Shown: positions 1-6,340 of the stretch, one piece after another | How positions within the stretch are numbered: the first letter of the stretch is position 1 | Layout: each line of letters opens with the position of its first letter | Assembly (NCBI GenBank): GCA_007135635.1 | Contig: SLIO01000275.1 | Location: forward strand, 1 to 6,714 | DNA length: 6,714 bases | Direction: 5' to 3' | Origin: Methylomicrobium sp. | Lineage (GTDB): Bacteria; Pseudomonadota; Gammaproteobacteria; Methylococcales; Methylomonadaceae | Position numbers and translations under genes: made by a program | Notes under the pieces: model-generated | The model's input: the letters and a program-made list of their open reading frames with translations, nothing else | What the model was told of the DNA's origin: nothing | Database searches by the model: none

Positions 1-721
1 CCCGGCTAAAGCCTCCGAAAAGCTCGGTCATCGCCAAATCTGCTTCGCTATCCCCGTAATAGCAGGCAGGATCGAAAATTACCGGCGCCCCGCCGGCTGC
101 AACAGCGGCATTACCGCCCCATAAATCGCCATGTAACAAAGATGACCTAGGTTGGTAATCGTCGAACAAGACATCCATATCCGCCAATAACCGCTCGCCT
201 TGGCTTTGCAACCAGCCTCGATATCCGTTTTGCGCGGCTAGTCGTAATTGAAAGCCCAATCGCTGCTCGCGCCAGAAACCCGGCCAGTAGTCATAACGGC
301 CGTTCGGTTGCGGCGTGCTGCCGATGGTATTGTCTCGATGCCATCCGAAATAAGGCCGCTCCGCACTATGCAGTAACGCCAATTGCCGCCCTAATTGGCG
401 CTCGGAACGAGAATTCGAAGAAGCAAACTCGATATGTTCTAAAACCAAAAACGACCGCTGATCGGTTTGCCCGCACACGACCGGCTCGGGCACCCTTATC
501 GTCCGCGTGCCGGCTATTTCTCTTAAGCCTTCGGCTTCGGCCTCGAACATATCGACCGAAGCCAGACGATTCAATTTTACGAAATAAGTTCGTTCGTCAT
601 CACTCAACCGATAAGCTTCATTGATATCGCCGCCGCCGACTGGTCGGGATTCCGTTACCGAAAAAGGCCGCCCTGTCGCTTGTTCGATTTGCTCGGCAAT
701 GGTTTGCCAATTCATCGTCAT
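1..721 (-). CDS. Fructosamine/ketosamine-3-kinase family protein (YniA-like), C-terminus cut off by the window edge
   Basis: Translating the minus strand from 721 gives 240 residues that closely resemble E. coli YniA and the fructosamine-kinase family, which phosphorylates sugar amines on glycated proteins or small amines in the cytosol so that the adduct breaks down. Visible elements are a glycine-rich loop GGGDIN (about 29-34), the ATP-binding lysine in YFVKLN (K49), the family block TPQPNGRYDYWPGFWREQR (about 136-154), the catalytic loop HGDLWGGN (197-204, base D199) and the metal-binding DPACYYGDSEADLAM (D217). The family is usually near 290 residues, so about 50 C-terminal residues lie outside the window. 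The ATG at 721 is preferred over the in-frame ATG at 715 because GGAGAGA lies 8 nt upstream of it. Human FN3K has a redox-active cysteine in the glycine-rich loop; here that position is Asp. The gene lies 69 bp downstream of the aldolase gene on the same strand with no obvious terminator between, so co-transcription is likely. The physiological substrate cannot be read from sequence. Confidence 0.9.
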   Translation of the reverse strand, partial: MTMNWQTIAEQIEQATGRPFSVTESRPVGGGDINEAYRLSDDERTYFVKLNRLASVDMFEAEAEGLREIAGTRTIRVPEPVVCGQTDQRSFLVLEHIEFASSNSRSERQLGRQLALLHSAERPYFGWHRDNTIGSTPQPNGRYDYWPGFWREQRLGFQLRLAAQNGYRGWLQSQGERLLADMDVLFDDYQPRSSLLHGDLWGGNAAVAAGGAPVIFDPACYYGDSEADLAMTELFGGFSR

Positions 722-726
722 TGTCG

Positions 727-733
727 TCTCTCC
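727..733 (-). promoter_or_regulatory. Ribosome binding site of the fructosamine-kinase gene
   Basis: GGAGAGA on the minus strand, with GGAG ending 8 nt before the ATG at 721. The alternative in-frame ATG at 715 would sit 14 nt away, so this site decides the start in favour of 721. Confidence 0.7.
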
Positions 734-790
734 GATTTGATTGAATTGCAGAAACAAAGACGTTACCGATCGCAACGCCGGGTTCAAGAG

Positions 791-1465
791 TCAACTGTCA
801 AACGACAGCTTATTGCCGAATGCATTCCTCCAATCCAGATCGAATTGCGCGACTGCGGGACTCACCGCCGGATGCCCCAGCATTTGTTCGGCAATTTCAA
901 CCGGCAACGTTACGGCTTTCGCGCCGGCTTTCAAGACCTCGAGCACTTGCCGAGTGTTCTTAAAACTGGCCGGCAACAATTTACAAGGTAATTGTTGGCG
1001 ATCGAGCAAACCTTGTAAATCAGCTACCACTTGCGGGCCATTTTCGCCCATCGCATCGATTCTATTGACATAGGGCGCCAGATAATCGGCTCCGCACAGA
1101 GCCGCTAAAAACCCTTGCTGAACGCTATAGATCGCCGTGGCCAGAACTGCTATATCGTCGGCTTTTATTTTTTTGATTGCGGCTAATCCTGTTTCATTGG
1201 CCGGCACTTTTACAACAATATCGTACGGTAAGTCTTGCAAGCGTTTCGCTTCCTCGACCATGCCTTCGACGGTCGGGCTAACGACCTGAACATGAAAACG
1301 AGCTTCGGGACCGATCAATTCAGCCAGATCTAATAACAATCGATTTAAACCGACCCCGGACTTGGCAAGGATAGATGGATTAGTGGTAACGCCTTTAACC
1401 GGCAAGCAGTCATGGAAGCGGGCAATTTGCGCGACATCGGCGCTATCGAGATACAGTTCAAACAT
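791..1465 (-). CDS. fsa: Fructose-6-phosphate aldolase (FSA/TalC subfamily of the transaldolase family)
   Basis: This 224-residue protein matches E. coli FsaA along its whole length (FsaA is 220 residues). Class I aldolases of this group reversibly cleave fructose 6-phosphate to dihydroxyacetone and glyceraldehyde 3-phosphate in the cytosol. The FsaA active-site residues are all present, shifted by one: D7, T27 and N29 (in GVTTNPS), Q60, the Schiff-base lysine K86 in IVVKVPA, T110, A130, Y132 and R135 in APYVNRIDAMG, and S167 in ASFK. Gln60 and Tyr132 are the residues that distinguish true FSA from transaldolase, which has Glu and Phe there, so FSA activity is favoured over transaldolase. The start gives MFELYLD, aligning with the FsaA N-terminus; no good Shine-Dalgarno is visible, and the nearby ATG at 1476 is out of frame. 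The gene probably heads a transcription unit with the kinase gene. In an organism using the ribulose monophosphate pathway it would act on an abundant intermediate, but that role is an inference. Confidence 0.88.
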   Translation of the reverse strand: MFELYLDSADVAQIARFHDCLPVKGVTTNPSILAKSGVGLNRLLLDLAELIGPEARFHVQVVSPTVEGMVEEAKRLQDLPYDIVVKVPANETGLAAIKKIKADDIAVLATAIYSVQQGFLAALCGADYLAPYVNRIDAMGENGPQVVADLQGLLDRQQLPCKLLPASFKNTRQVLEVLKAGAKAVTLPVEIAEQMLGHPAVSPAVAQFDLDWRNAFGNKLSFDS

Positions 1466-1568
1466 AAATTAAACATCGGATTGAAAAAATGACTGCTCGG
1501 CAGCCGTTAAATTAAATCGCAAGCAAATAGCTCAGCTTTGCGGATTGGGGTTGACCCATTGTTCCTCT

Positions 1569-1583
1569 GCTATTTCCCAAGCT
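1569..1583. repeat. Solitary copy of one arm of the palindrome found at 6128-6159
   Basis: GCTATTTCCCAAGCT differs at one base from the left arm GCTGTTTCCCAAGCT at 6128-6142. The second arm is not present here, so this looks like a decayed or half copy of the same dispersed repeat, lying between the two-component operon and the aldolase gene. With 14 of 15 bases shared the match is suggestive rather than conclusive. Confidence 0.4.
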
Positions 1584-1610
1584 GTTACTTAGAAAGAAGC
1601 GAAAACCCAT

Positions 1611-1628
1611 GCCTTGGCTGCCCGAGGC
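1611..1628 (-). terminator. Possible weak terminator hairpin after the two-component operon
   Basis: On the minus strand, GCCTCGG and CCAAGGC flank a 4-nt loop and can form a 7-bp stem with one G-U pair. A short T run (GGGTTTT) follows a few bases later rather than directly. It lies about 60 nt past the stop of the response-regulator gene, where a terminator would be expected, but the spacing of the T run makes this tentative. Confidence 0.25.
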
Positions 1629-1640
1629 AAGATCAGGATG

Positions 1641-1667
1641 CATTCCCACGATGAAGCGGCTGGAATG
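1641..1667. repeat. Degenerate palindromic repeat (CATTCCCACG...GGAATG)
   Basis: CATTCC (1641-1646) and GGAATG (1662-1667) are inverted arms around a 15-nt centre that still contains CACG and GCG. The outline resembles a CATTCCCACG-centre-CGTGGGAATG palindrome of the kind dispersed in many environmental gammaproteobacterial genomes, with the inner stem eroded. That family resemblance is from memory and not tested. Confidence 0.35.
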
Positions 1668-1689
1668 AGAATTATCCAACACAAACCAT

Positions 1690-2334
1690 TCAATTTTTCA
1701 TCAAACCCAAAATCAGTGCGACGTGCGCCAGTTCGGCTAGGGTCGAGACCTTGAGCTTGTTTCTGATTTGCGTGCCGTAATTGGCGACGGTTTTATAACC
1801 GAGACAAAGCTCTTCGGCAACTTTGTGTACCGTCATGCCTTTCGCAAGCAAGCGGAATACATCGAATTCACGGGCTGAAAACGCATCGATAATTGCCTGG
1901 TAATCCATGACATCCGATTTGCCGGGCCGTTCCTTGATCAAACCATCCTCGATGTAAATTTCGCCATTGGCAATCTGCTCTATCGCCACGGCAAGATTGG
2001 CCGCCGCACTGTTTTTACTGATGTAGCCTTTGGCACCGGCCGCAATGGCTCGATTAACATAGACCTGTTCGTCGTGAACGCTGAATACCAAAATTTTGGC
2101 TTTACTGTCGCGCTGACAAATGCGCCGTATCGTTTCCAGTCCGCCTAACCCGGGCATTGACAAATCCATTACCACAACATCGGCCGTTTGTTCCTGCATT
2201 AATTGAATCGCCTGTTCGCCTCGTTCGGCCTCGGCAATGATTTCGATCGTATCATGCGTCCCGAGTAACATTCGAAACCCCGCACGCACAACCGCATGAT
2301 CATCCACTAAAATAATTTTGATTTTGGTTTTCAT
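1690..2334 (-). CDS. NarL/FixJ-family response regulator (receiver + LuxR-type HTH, GacA/UvrY-like)
   Basis: This 214-residue cytoplasmic transcription factor is the partner of the kinase encoded just upstream. The receiver domain (about 5-120) has the acidic pair D11/D12, phospho-acceptor D57 in VVVMDLSMPG, the switch residue S85 and the conserved K107 in GYISK. A linker (about 125-150) leads to a LuxR-type helix-turn-helix (about 152-208) with FSAREFDVFRLLAKG, followed by a recognition-helix segment KTVANYGTQIRNKL. The Tyr after KTVAN is like GacA/UvrY (KTVNSY) rather than the His common in NarL. Its ATG overlaps the kinase TGA by four bases (ATGA at 2331-2334) and no Shine-Dalgarno precedes it, so translation is probably coupled to that of the kinase. 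All phosphorylation residues are intact, so it should be an active phosphorylation-dependent regulator. Target genes are unknown; the flanking genes are candidates only by proximity. Confidence 0.93.
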   Translation of the reverse strand: MKTKIKIILVDDHAVVRAGFRMLLGTHDTIEIIAEAERGEQAIQLMQEQTADVVVMDLSMPGLGGLETIRRICQRDSKAKILVFSVHDEQVYVNRAIAAGAKGYISKNSAAANLAVAIEQIANGEIYIEDGLIKERPGKSDVMDYQAIIDAFSAREFDVFRLLAKGMTVHKVAEELCLGYKTVANYGTQIRNKLKVSTLAELAHVALILGLMKN

Positions 2335-3650
2335 AAAATAGGTATCGTTGCGCTAACTACCATGCCTTGGCCGAGTTGCGAGCGGACGCTCAGCTCGCCA
2401 TCGAGCGATTTAATCCGTTCTTGAATGCCTCTGAGCCCAAACCCCGAAGATATCCGATTGATATCGCAACCAAGCCCGTCATCAGCCACCTTCAAGTGCA
2501 AACAATCCCGATTTTCGCCTGAAATTTTCAGAACTATTTTAACGTGTTTGGCCTCGGCGTGACGGATCGTGTTGGTCAAACATTCCTGAATCACACGAAA
2601 TATCTGTATCGCAACATTTTGATCGAGTAAATCCAACTCGTCCGGACACTCGATCGTCAAATTCAATCGAGGATTTCTTTCCGACCAGTGATTAACCATA
2701 TCTTCGAGCGTGGCTTTCAATCCTAATTCGGTCAAAATCAAAGGATGCAATTGATGCATCATCGAGCGTACGATAGCCATCAAATGATCGCAGATACGAC
2801 TTATCGACTCGGTGATTTGACGGGTATCGGCTTTTTCATGCGCCGCAGTGACTGCCATGACCTTGATTGCCGTCAACGATTGACCCAATTCGTCGTGTAA
2901 TTCCTGCGACAAGCGCCGGCGCTCCTCTTCCTGAATTTGCAGCGAATGCTTCGTTAAGGCACGATTTTCCTCACGAGTCGTATCGAGCACGCCAGCCATA
3001 TGATTGATCGCGCCGGCGATATTATCGTATTCTTGAATCGAAAACCCTGGCAGCATTTCCCGGTATTGTCCGGTTTCGATGCGCTTGAGACCGTCGACAA
3101 TCGTATCGATAAAGCGAAGGGTTTTATGTAAGGTTTGATGCACCGCCAAAAAAATCAATACAATCAACAGACAAAGCGTGATAAAAAAAGCGACCGTTTC
3201 GTGCCAAACCTCGACGGTTTCATCCATCGGATTCGGCTGAATGATCAGCATCAATGCTTTGCCGTCGGCCATCACGATGGGATAGTGCGTTTCGGAATAA
3301 TCGGCGGTAACCAAGCTTACAAACCAAGCTGGAGGCATGTCGGGCTGGTTTTTACTTTGCAGCGAACGGGTCACTTGAATCGTTTCACCGGTCGGTTGTT
3401 GGACGCGGATGTCCAAATGGCGTGTTTCTCTTAAAGCGCTGAGCCAATAAATCCAATCCGACTCCTTCATGGTTGCGGAGGCCGGTTTCGAAAATCCGAA
3501 TTTAACCAATTGCAATGCCAGGTTTAGAGAAGAACCGACTTCTTCATTGACCGCCTCCCGAGCCCGCCAAATCGCGATCGAACCGCCTAGTATCAATATA
3601 CAGACGAATAAAAACAAAATTCTAACATTTAGCTGGAAACGTAAGCTCAT
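2331..3650 (-). CDS. Membrane sensor histidine kinase, HisKA_3 type, with a LapD/MoxY-like periplasmic domain
   Basis: The 439-residue protein has a first membrane helix (about 10-28), a periplasmic region (about 29-150), a second helix (about 152-171), a HAMP linker (about 172-224) and a short coiled segment before the catalytic core. The periplasmic part contains PPAWFVSLV (106-114), closely matching the PAWFVRLV segment of LapD, which points to the LapD/MoxY N-terminal domain. The dimerisation/phosphotransfer motif QELHDELGQS places the phospho-accepting His at 252 and includes the DxxxQ phosphatase signature (D253, Q257). The ATPase domain has the N box around N360, the G1 box VADDGLG (388-394) and the G2 box GFGLRG (403-408). 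All catalytic residues look intact. The in-frame sequence upstream of ATG 3650 soon meets a stop, supporting this start, though its Shine-Dalgarno is poor. MoxY in Paracoccus and MxaY in Methylotuvimicrobium are kinases tied to methanol-dehydrogenase control; a similar role here is an inference and the ligand is unknown. Confidence 0.92.
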   Translation of the reverse strand: MSLRFQLNVRILFLFVCILILGGSIAIWRAREAVNEEVGSSLNLALQLVKFGFSKPASATMKESDWIYWLSALRETRHLDIRVQQPTGETIQVTRSLQSKNQPDMPPAWFVSLVTADYSETHYPIVMADGKALMLIIQPNPMDETVEVWHETVAFFITLCLLIVLIFLAVHQTLHKTLRFIDTIVDGLKRIETGQYREMLPGFSIQEYDNIAGAINHMAGVLDTTREENRALTKHSLQIQEEERRRLSQELHDELGQSLTAIKVMAVTAAHEKADTRQITESISRICDHLMAIVRSMMHQLHPLILTELGLKATLEDMVNHWSERNPRLNLTIECPDELDLLDQNVAIQIFRVIQECLTNTIRHAEAKHVKIVLKISGENRDCLHLKVADDGLGCDINRISSGFGLRGIQERIKSLDGELSVRSQLGQGMVVSATIPIL

Positions 3651-3722
3651 CGTGGCCGAGTGTGGGTTAAAACTTCATTATCAAGTCGGATTACCCGCTA
3701 CACTATAGGAAAAATTCATTTT

Positions 3723-3738
3723 TTCAGTATATTCTGAA
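3723..3738. repeat. Short inverted repeat, possible operator
   Basis: TTCAG and CTGAA flank the AT-only centre TATATT in the middle of the divergent intergenic region. The 5-bp arms with a 6-bp spacer could be a dimeric regulator site, for example for the adjacent response regulator, but a single short palindrome in AT-rich DNA can arise by chance. Confidence 0.25.
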
Positions 3739-3772
3739 TTCATCTTGCATCAGACATTAACTCCAATTGCGC

Positions 3773-3776
3773 GGAG
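3773..3776 (+). promoter_or_regulatory. Ribosome binding site of the SRPBCC gene
   Basis: GGAG lies 9 nt upstream of the ATG at 3786, good spacing that supports this start codon. Confidence 0.6.
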
Positions 3777-3785
3777 CGCGTCATT

Positions 3786-4259
3786 ATGCCCGACTTCTCA
3801 TTAAATACCACCTGGCTGATTCCGTCGCCGATCGAACCGGTCTGGTTCTACCTGATTCGCCCCGAAACCTGGCCGGATTGGTGGAGATATGTCGATTCGG
3901 TCGAAAACATCTCGTCCGGCGCATCGAAAATTCCTAATAATAAACGGCGTATTTATTGGCGAACAAGACTACCCTACCGATTAGTTATTGAATTGACCGT
4001 CACGCGCGCCATTGAGCATCGCTACCTCGCGGTGAAAGTTCAAGGCGACTTAATCGGTTCGGGACATTGCCGAATTTCGGGCAATGCCGAATCGACAAGG
4101 CTCGAATTCGATTGGCACGTCGCAACCTGCAAACCGTGGATGAACCGCTTTGCCTTTCTTTGCCGGCCGATATTCGAATGGAACCATGCACAAGTCATGA
4201 AGGCAGGCGAACGTGGACTAGTCTATTTAACGACACTTAAAAATTCTGCGATAACGTGA
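3786..4259 (+). CDS. SRPBCC (START/polyketide-cyclase fold) protein of unknown function
   Basis: The 157-residue product has the outline of a small single-domain SRPBCC protein: an opening strand with WLIPSPIEPVWFYL, the first-helix tryptophan cluster PETWPDWWRYVDSVENI (about 26-42), alternating strands through the middle with paired arginines and aromatics, and a long C-terminal helix around PIFEWNHAQVMKAGERGL (about 128-145). This helix-grip fold binds hydrophobic ligands in other proteins, but no catalytic residues or ligand can be assigned. There is no signal peptide or membrane helix, so it is probably cytosolic. It starts behind a good Shine-Dalgarno and ends 50 bp before ettA on the same strand with no terminator visible between, so the two may share a transcript. 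Assignment to the fold rests on overall pattern rather than an identified close homologue. Confidence 0.75.
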   Translation: MPDFSLNTTWLIPSPIEPVWFYLIRPETWPDWWRYVDSVENISSGASKIPNNKRRIYWRTRLPYRLVIELTVTRAIEHRYLAVKVQGDLIGSGHCRISGNAESTRLEFDWHVATCKPWMNRFAFLCRPIFEWNHAQVMKAGERGLVYLTTLKNSAIT

Positions 4260-4309
4260 AATAATAACTCGCAATCCATTCCATTCACACACCGGAAATC
4301 CATCACAAA

Positions 4310-5974
4310 ATGGCTCAATACATATATTCAATGAACCGGGTAGGCAAAATTGTCCCGCCCAAAAAATATATCCTAAAGGATATTTCGCTATCTTTCTTCC
4401 CCGGCGCCAAAATCGGCGTACTGGGCTTGAACGGCTCGGGCAAATCGACGTTATTACGCATCATGGCCGGAATCGACAAAGATATCGAAGGTGAAGCGAT
4501 CCCGCAAAAAGGCATTCATATCGGTTACTTACCGCAAGAACCGCAACTCGATCCTAACAAAACCGTGCGCGGCAACGTCGAAGAAGCCGTAGCGGAAATC
4601 AAAGCGATACTGACCCGATTCGACGAAGTCAGCAACGCCTTCGCCGACCCCGACGCCGACTTCGACGCGCTACTCGCCGAACAAGCCGAACTCCAAGACA
4701 AAATCGAAGCGGCCGGTGCTTGGGAGTTGGACCGTAAGCTGGAAATCGCTGCCGATGCGCTACGCCTGCCGGATTGGGACGCCGATGTCACGAAACTATC
4801 GGGCGGTGAAAAACGCCGCGTCGCATTATGCCGACTCTTGCTATCCAACCCCGACATGCTGCTGCTCGACGAACCGACCAACCACTTGGATGCCGAATCG
4901 GTCGCATGGCTCGAACGCTTTCTGCACGATTACCCCGGCACCGTAGTCGCGGTCACGCATGACCGTTACTTCCTCGACAATGTCGCCGGTTGGATTCTGG
5001 AACTGGACCGCGGACAAGGCATCCCTTGGGAAGGAAATTATTCGAGCTGGCTCGAACAAAAAGAAAAACGCCTGGAATTAGAAGAACGCCAGGAAACGTC
5101 CCGAATGAAATCGATGAAGGCCGAATTGGAATGGGTACGTTCCAACCAGAAAGGCCGCCATGCGAAAAGCAAGGCTCGTTTGGCGCGCTTTGAAGAACTG
5201 TCTTCGCAAGAAGCGCAAAAACGTAACGAAACCCAGGAAATTTATATTCCACCTGGCCCACGCCTCGGCGATATCGTGATTCACGCCGATAACATCAACA
5301 AGGGCTTCGACGATAGATTACTGATCAACGATTTGAGCTTCAAACTACCACCGGGCGGCATCGTCGGTATCATCGGCCCGAACGGCGCAGGTAAGACGAC
5401 GCTGTTTCGTATGATGGCCGGATTTGAACAACCCGACTCCGGCACCGTTACAATTGGGCAAACCGTACAACTGGCCTATGTCGATCAAATGCGTGACAAC
5501 CTAGACCCGAGCAAAACGGTTTGGGAAGAAATTTCGGACGGCCTCGACATCATCACGGTCGGTAAATATGAAACGCCATCGCGCGCCTATGTCGGACGCT
5601 TCAACTTCAAAGGCGGCGACCAGCAAAAACGCATCGGCGATTTGTCCGGCGGCGAGCGCAACCGCGTGCATCTGGCCAAGCTATTGAAAAGCGGCGGCAA
5701 CGTCTTGCTGCTCGACGAACCGACTAACGATCTCGACGTCGAAACCCTACGTGCACTTGAAGAAGCGCTCCTGGCCTTCCCCGGCTGCGCGGTGGTCATT
5801 TCGCATGATAGATGGTTCTTGGATCGGATCGCGACGCACATGCTGGCTTTCGAAGGCGACAGCCAAGTGGTCTGGTTTGAAGGCAATTACGCCGACTACG
5901 AAGCCGACCGCCATCGCCGTTTAGGCACCGATGCCGACAATCCGCACCGGATCAAATATAAAAAATTGACTTAA
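4310..5974 (+). CDS. ettA: Energy-dependent translational throttle protein EttA (ABC-F ATPase)
   Basis: The 554-residue protein is near-collinear with E. coli EttA (555 residues), beginning with the same MAQ..Y.M.RVGK.VPPK signature. EttA binds the ribosomal E site on 70S initiation complexes and lets the first peptide bond form depending on the ATP/ADP ratio. It has two soluble ABC domains and no membrane segment. Domain 1 shows Walker [10 protein letters not shown] (39-47), Q-loop Q76, signature LSGGEKRR (163-170), Walker B with catalytic E188 and H-loop H217. The arm insertion, which contacts the L1 stalk, lies about 95-139. The inter-domain linker that contacts P-site tRNA is about 242-324 and holds the basic stretch [17 protein letters not shown]. 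Domain 2 shows Walker [10 protein letters not shown] (356-364), signature LSGGERNR (445-452), E470 and H499. All ATPase residues are intact. A weak GGAAA lies 11 nt before the ATG. The SRPBCC gene precedes it; a REP-like hairpin follows the stop by about 25 bp. Confidence 0.97.
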   Translation: MAQYIYSMNRVGKIVPPKKYILKDISLSFFPGAKIGVLGLNGSGKSTLLRIMAGIDKDIEGEAIPQKGIHIGYLPQEPQLDPNKTVRGNVEEAVAEIKAILTRFDEVSNAFADPDADFDALLAEQAELQDKIEAAGAWELDRKLEIAADALRLPDWDADVTKLSGGEKRRVALCRLLLSNPDMLLLDEPTNHLDAESVAWLERFLHDYPGTVVAVTHDRYFLDNVAGWILELDRGQGIPWEGNYSSWLEQKEKRLELEERQETSRMKSMKAELEWVRSNQKGRHAKSKARLARFEELSSQEAQKRNETQEIYIPPGPRLGDIVIHADNINKGFDDRLLINDLSFKLPPGGIVGIIGPNGAGKTTLFRMMAGFEQPDSGTVTIGQTVQLAYVDQMRDNLDPSKTVWEEISDGLDIITVGKYETPSRAYVGRFNFKGGDQQKRIGDLSGGERNRVHLAKLLKSGGNVLLLDEPTNDLDVETLRALEEALLAFPGCAVVISHDRWFLDRIATHMLAFEGDSQVVWFEGNYADYEADRHRRLGTDADNPHRIKYKKLT

Positions 5975-5996
5975 TTGACCCGATGAAAATAATAGC

Positions 5997-6028
5997 GTAG
6001 GTCGGGTAAGCGCTAGCGTAACCCGACA
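5997..6028 (+). repeat. REP-like palindromic repeat, copy 1 (intact), possible ettA terminator
   Basis: A 32-bp unit starting GTAGGTCGGGT, with inverted arms GTCGGGT (6001-6007) and ACCCGAC (6021-6027) around a centre that includes the palindrome CGCTAGCG. It is followed by ATTTT, so its RNA hairpin could stop or stabilise the ettA transcript. Its partner lies in the opposite orientation 14 bp away, giving a BIME-like pair. Sequences of this GTAGGTCGGGTTA...TAACCCGAC type are dispersed in many proteobacterial genomes; copy number here cannot be judged from one window. Confidence 0.75.
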
Positions 6029-6101
6029 TTTTGTCCATCGATTGTCGGTTACGGCCCATACGCATCAAGCTAAAAACAGCTAACCCGCATTACGCTCTTT
6101 T

Positions 6102-6222
6102 TCTCGCGCAGGGGCGCAGAGAGTTCCGCTGTTTCCCAAGCTCCAGCTTGGGAAACAGCAATAATTGTATGGGAACCCAAACACCGTTGGTTAAAGTGTT
6201 TTCTCAGCGCCTCTGCGCGAGA
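6102..6222. repeat. Inner inverted repeat of the MITE-like element
   Basis: The 16-bp arm at 6102-6117 (TCTCGCGCAGGGGCGC) matches the reverse complement of 6207-6222 at 15 of 16 bases. The arms enclose the central palindrome. Their CTCTGCGC-rich composition resembles another dispersed repeat family, so this layer may be a separate older insertion rather than an original part of the element. Confidence 0.65.
6128..6159. repeat. Perfect 15-bp palindrome at the centre of the nested repeat
   Basis: GCTGTTTCCCAAGCT (6128-6142) and its exact reverse complement (6145-6159) are separated by only CC. Transcribed RNA would form a very stable hairpin. No T run follows, so it is not a typical terminator. 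A one-mismatch copy of one arm occurs at 1569-1583. Confidence 0.85.
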
Positions 6223-6340
6223 TAATTTTCACGTTCTAAGTTAATTTAGCGACATCCTTAGCTTGATGCGTATGGGTTACGGCCTCGCCTAACCCGACCT
6301 ACCCGGCTGAAGCATTAAGGCCTTCGTTGAAATGATAAAA

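Larger units (their letters stand above)
3651..3785. promoter_or_regulatory. Divergent intergenic region between the two-component operon and the SRPBCC gene
   Basis: This 135-bp AT-rich spacer must hold the promoter of the leftward two-component operon, and probably that of the rightward SRPBCC-ettA pair. A TATAGT hexamer on the minus strand (3702-3707) is a possible -10 box for the kinase gene, but no convincing -35 lies at the right spacing. No clean sigma-70 promoter could be fixed for the plus strand. Confidence 0.4.
6056..6275. mobile_element. MITE-like 220-bp non-autonomous insertion element
   Basis: Perfect 18-bp terminal inverted repeats, CCATACGCATCAAGCTAA at 6056-6073 and its reverse complement at 6258-6275, bound a segment without a credible gene. 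It is flanked by the 8-bp direct repeat GTTACGGC (6048-6055 and 6276-6283); a one-base ambiguity would allow a 9-bp duplication. Terminal inverted repeats, target duplication, small size and lack of a transposase are the marks of an element mobilised in trans by a related insertion sequence. The parent family is not identified. The interior holds two more inverted-repeat layers (6102-6222 and 6128-6159), so a transcript through it could fold into one long branched hairpin. Confidence 0.75.
6043..6302 (-). repeat. REP-like palindromic repeat, copy 2 (inverted), split by an inserted element
   Basis: The left piece (6043-6055) and the right piece (6284-6302) join into a 32-bp unit, the same length as copy 1 and in the opposite orientation. 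Read on the minus strand, the joined unit starts with the same 11 bases, GTAGGTCGGGT, and ends with CGACA like copy 1. The 8 bases GTTACGGC occur both at 6048-6055 and at 6276-6283, as expected if the 220-bp element between them duplicated its target on insertion. Confidence 0.75.

Noticed and set aside
680..1073. Plus-strand reading frames opposite the aldolase gene
   Set aside because: They are antisense to a well-supported aldolase with all active-site residues, and their translations resemble no protein family.
791..1465. Annotation as classical transaldolase
   Set aside because: Gln60 and Tyr132 match fructose-6-phosphate aldolase rather than the Glu and Phe of transaldolase, and the 224-residue length fits FSA.
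3135..3708. Plus-strand reading frames opposite the kinase N-terminus
   Set aside because: They lie antisense to the periplasmic and membrane part of a clear sensor kinase and show no family features.
4315..5886. Several minus-strand and alternate-frame reading frames inside ettA
   Set aside because: Ser/Arg-rich shadow translations of a highly conserved gene, with no start signals or domains.
6128..6159. Central palindrome as an intrinsic terminator for ettA or tusC
   Set aside because: The stem is strong but neither strand has a T run directly after it, and a hairpin with ATTTT much nearer the ettA stop (6001-6031) is a better candidate.
6031..6225. Open reading frame of 64 codons across the nested repeat
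   Set aside because: It starts in the spacer between the two REP-like units, reads through palindromic arms, has no Shine-Dalgarno and no recognisable protein features.
5997..6302. CRISPR array or tRNA-type structure in the repeat cluster
   Set aside because: The repeats are inverted and nested, not regularly spaced direct repeats with unique spacers, and no tRNA cloverleaf motifs are present.
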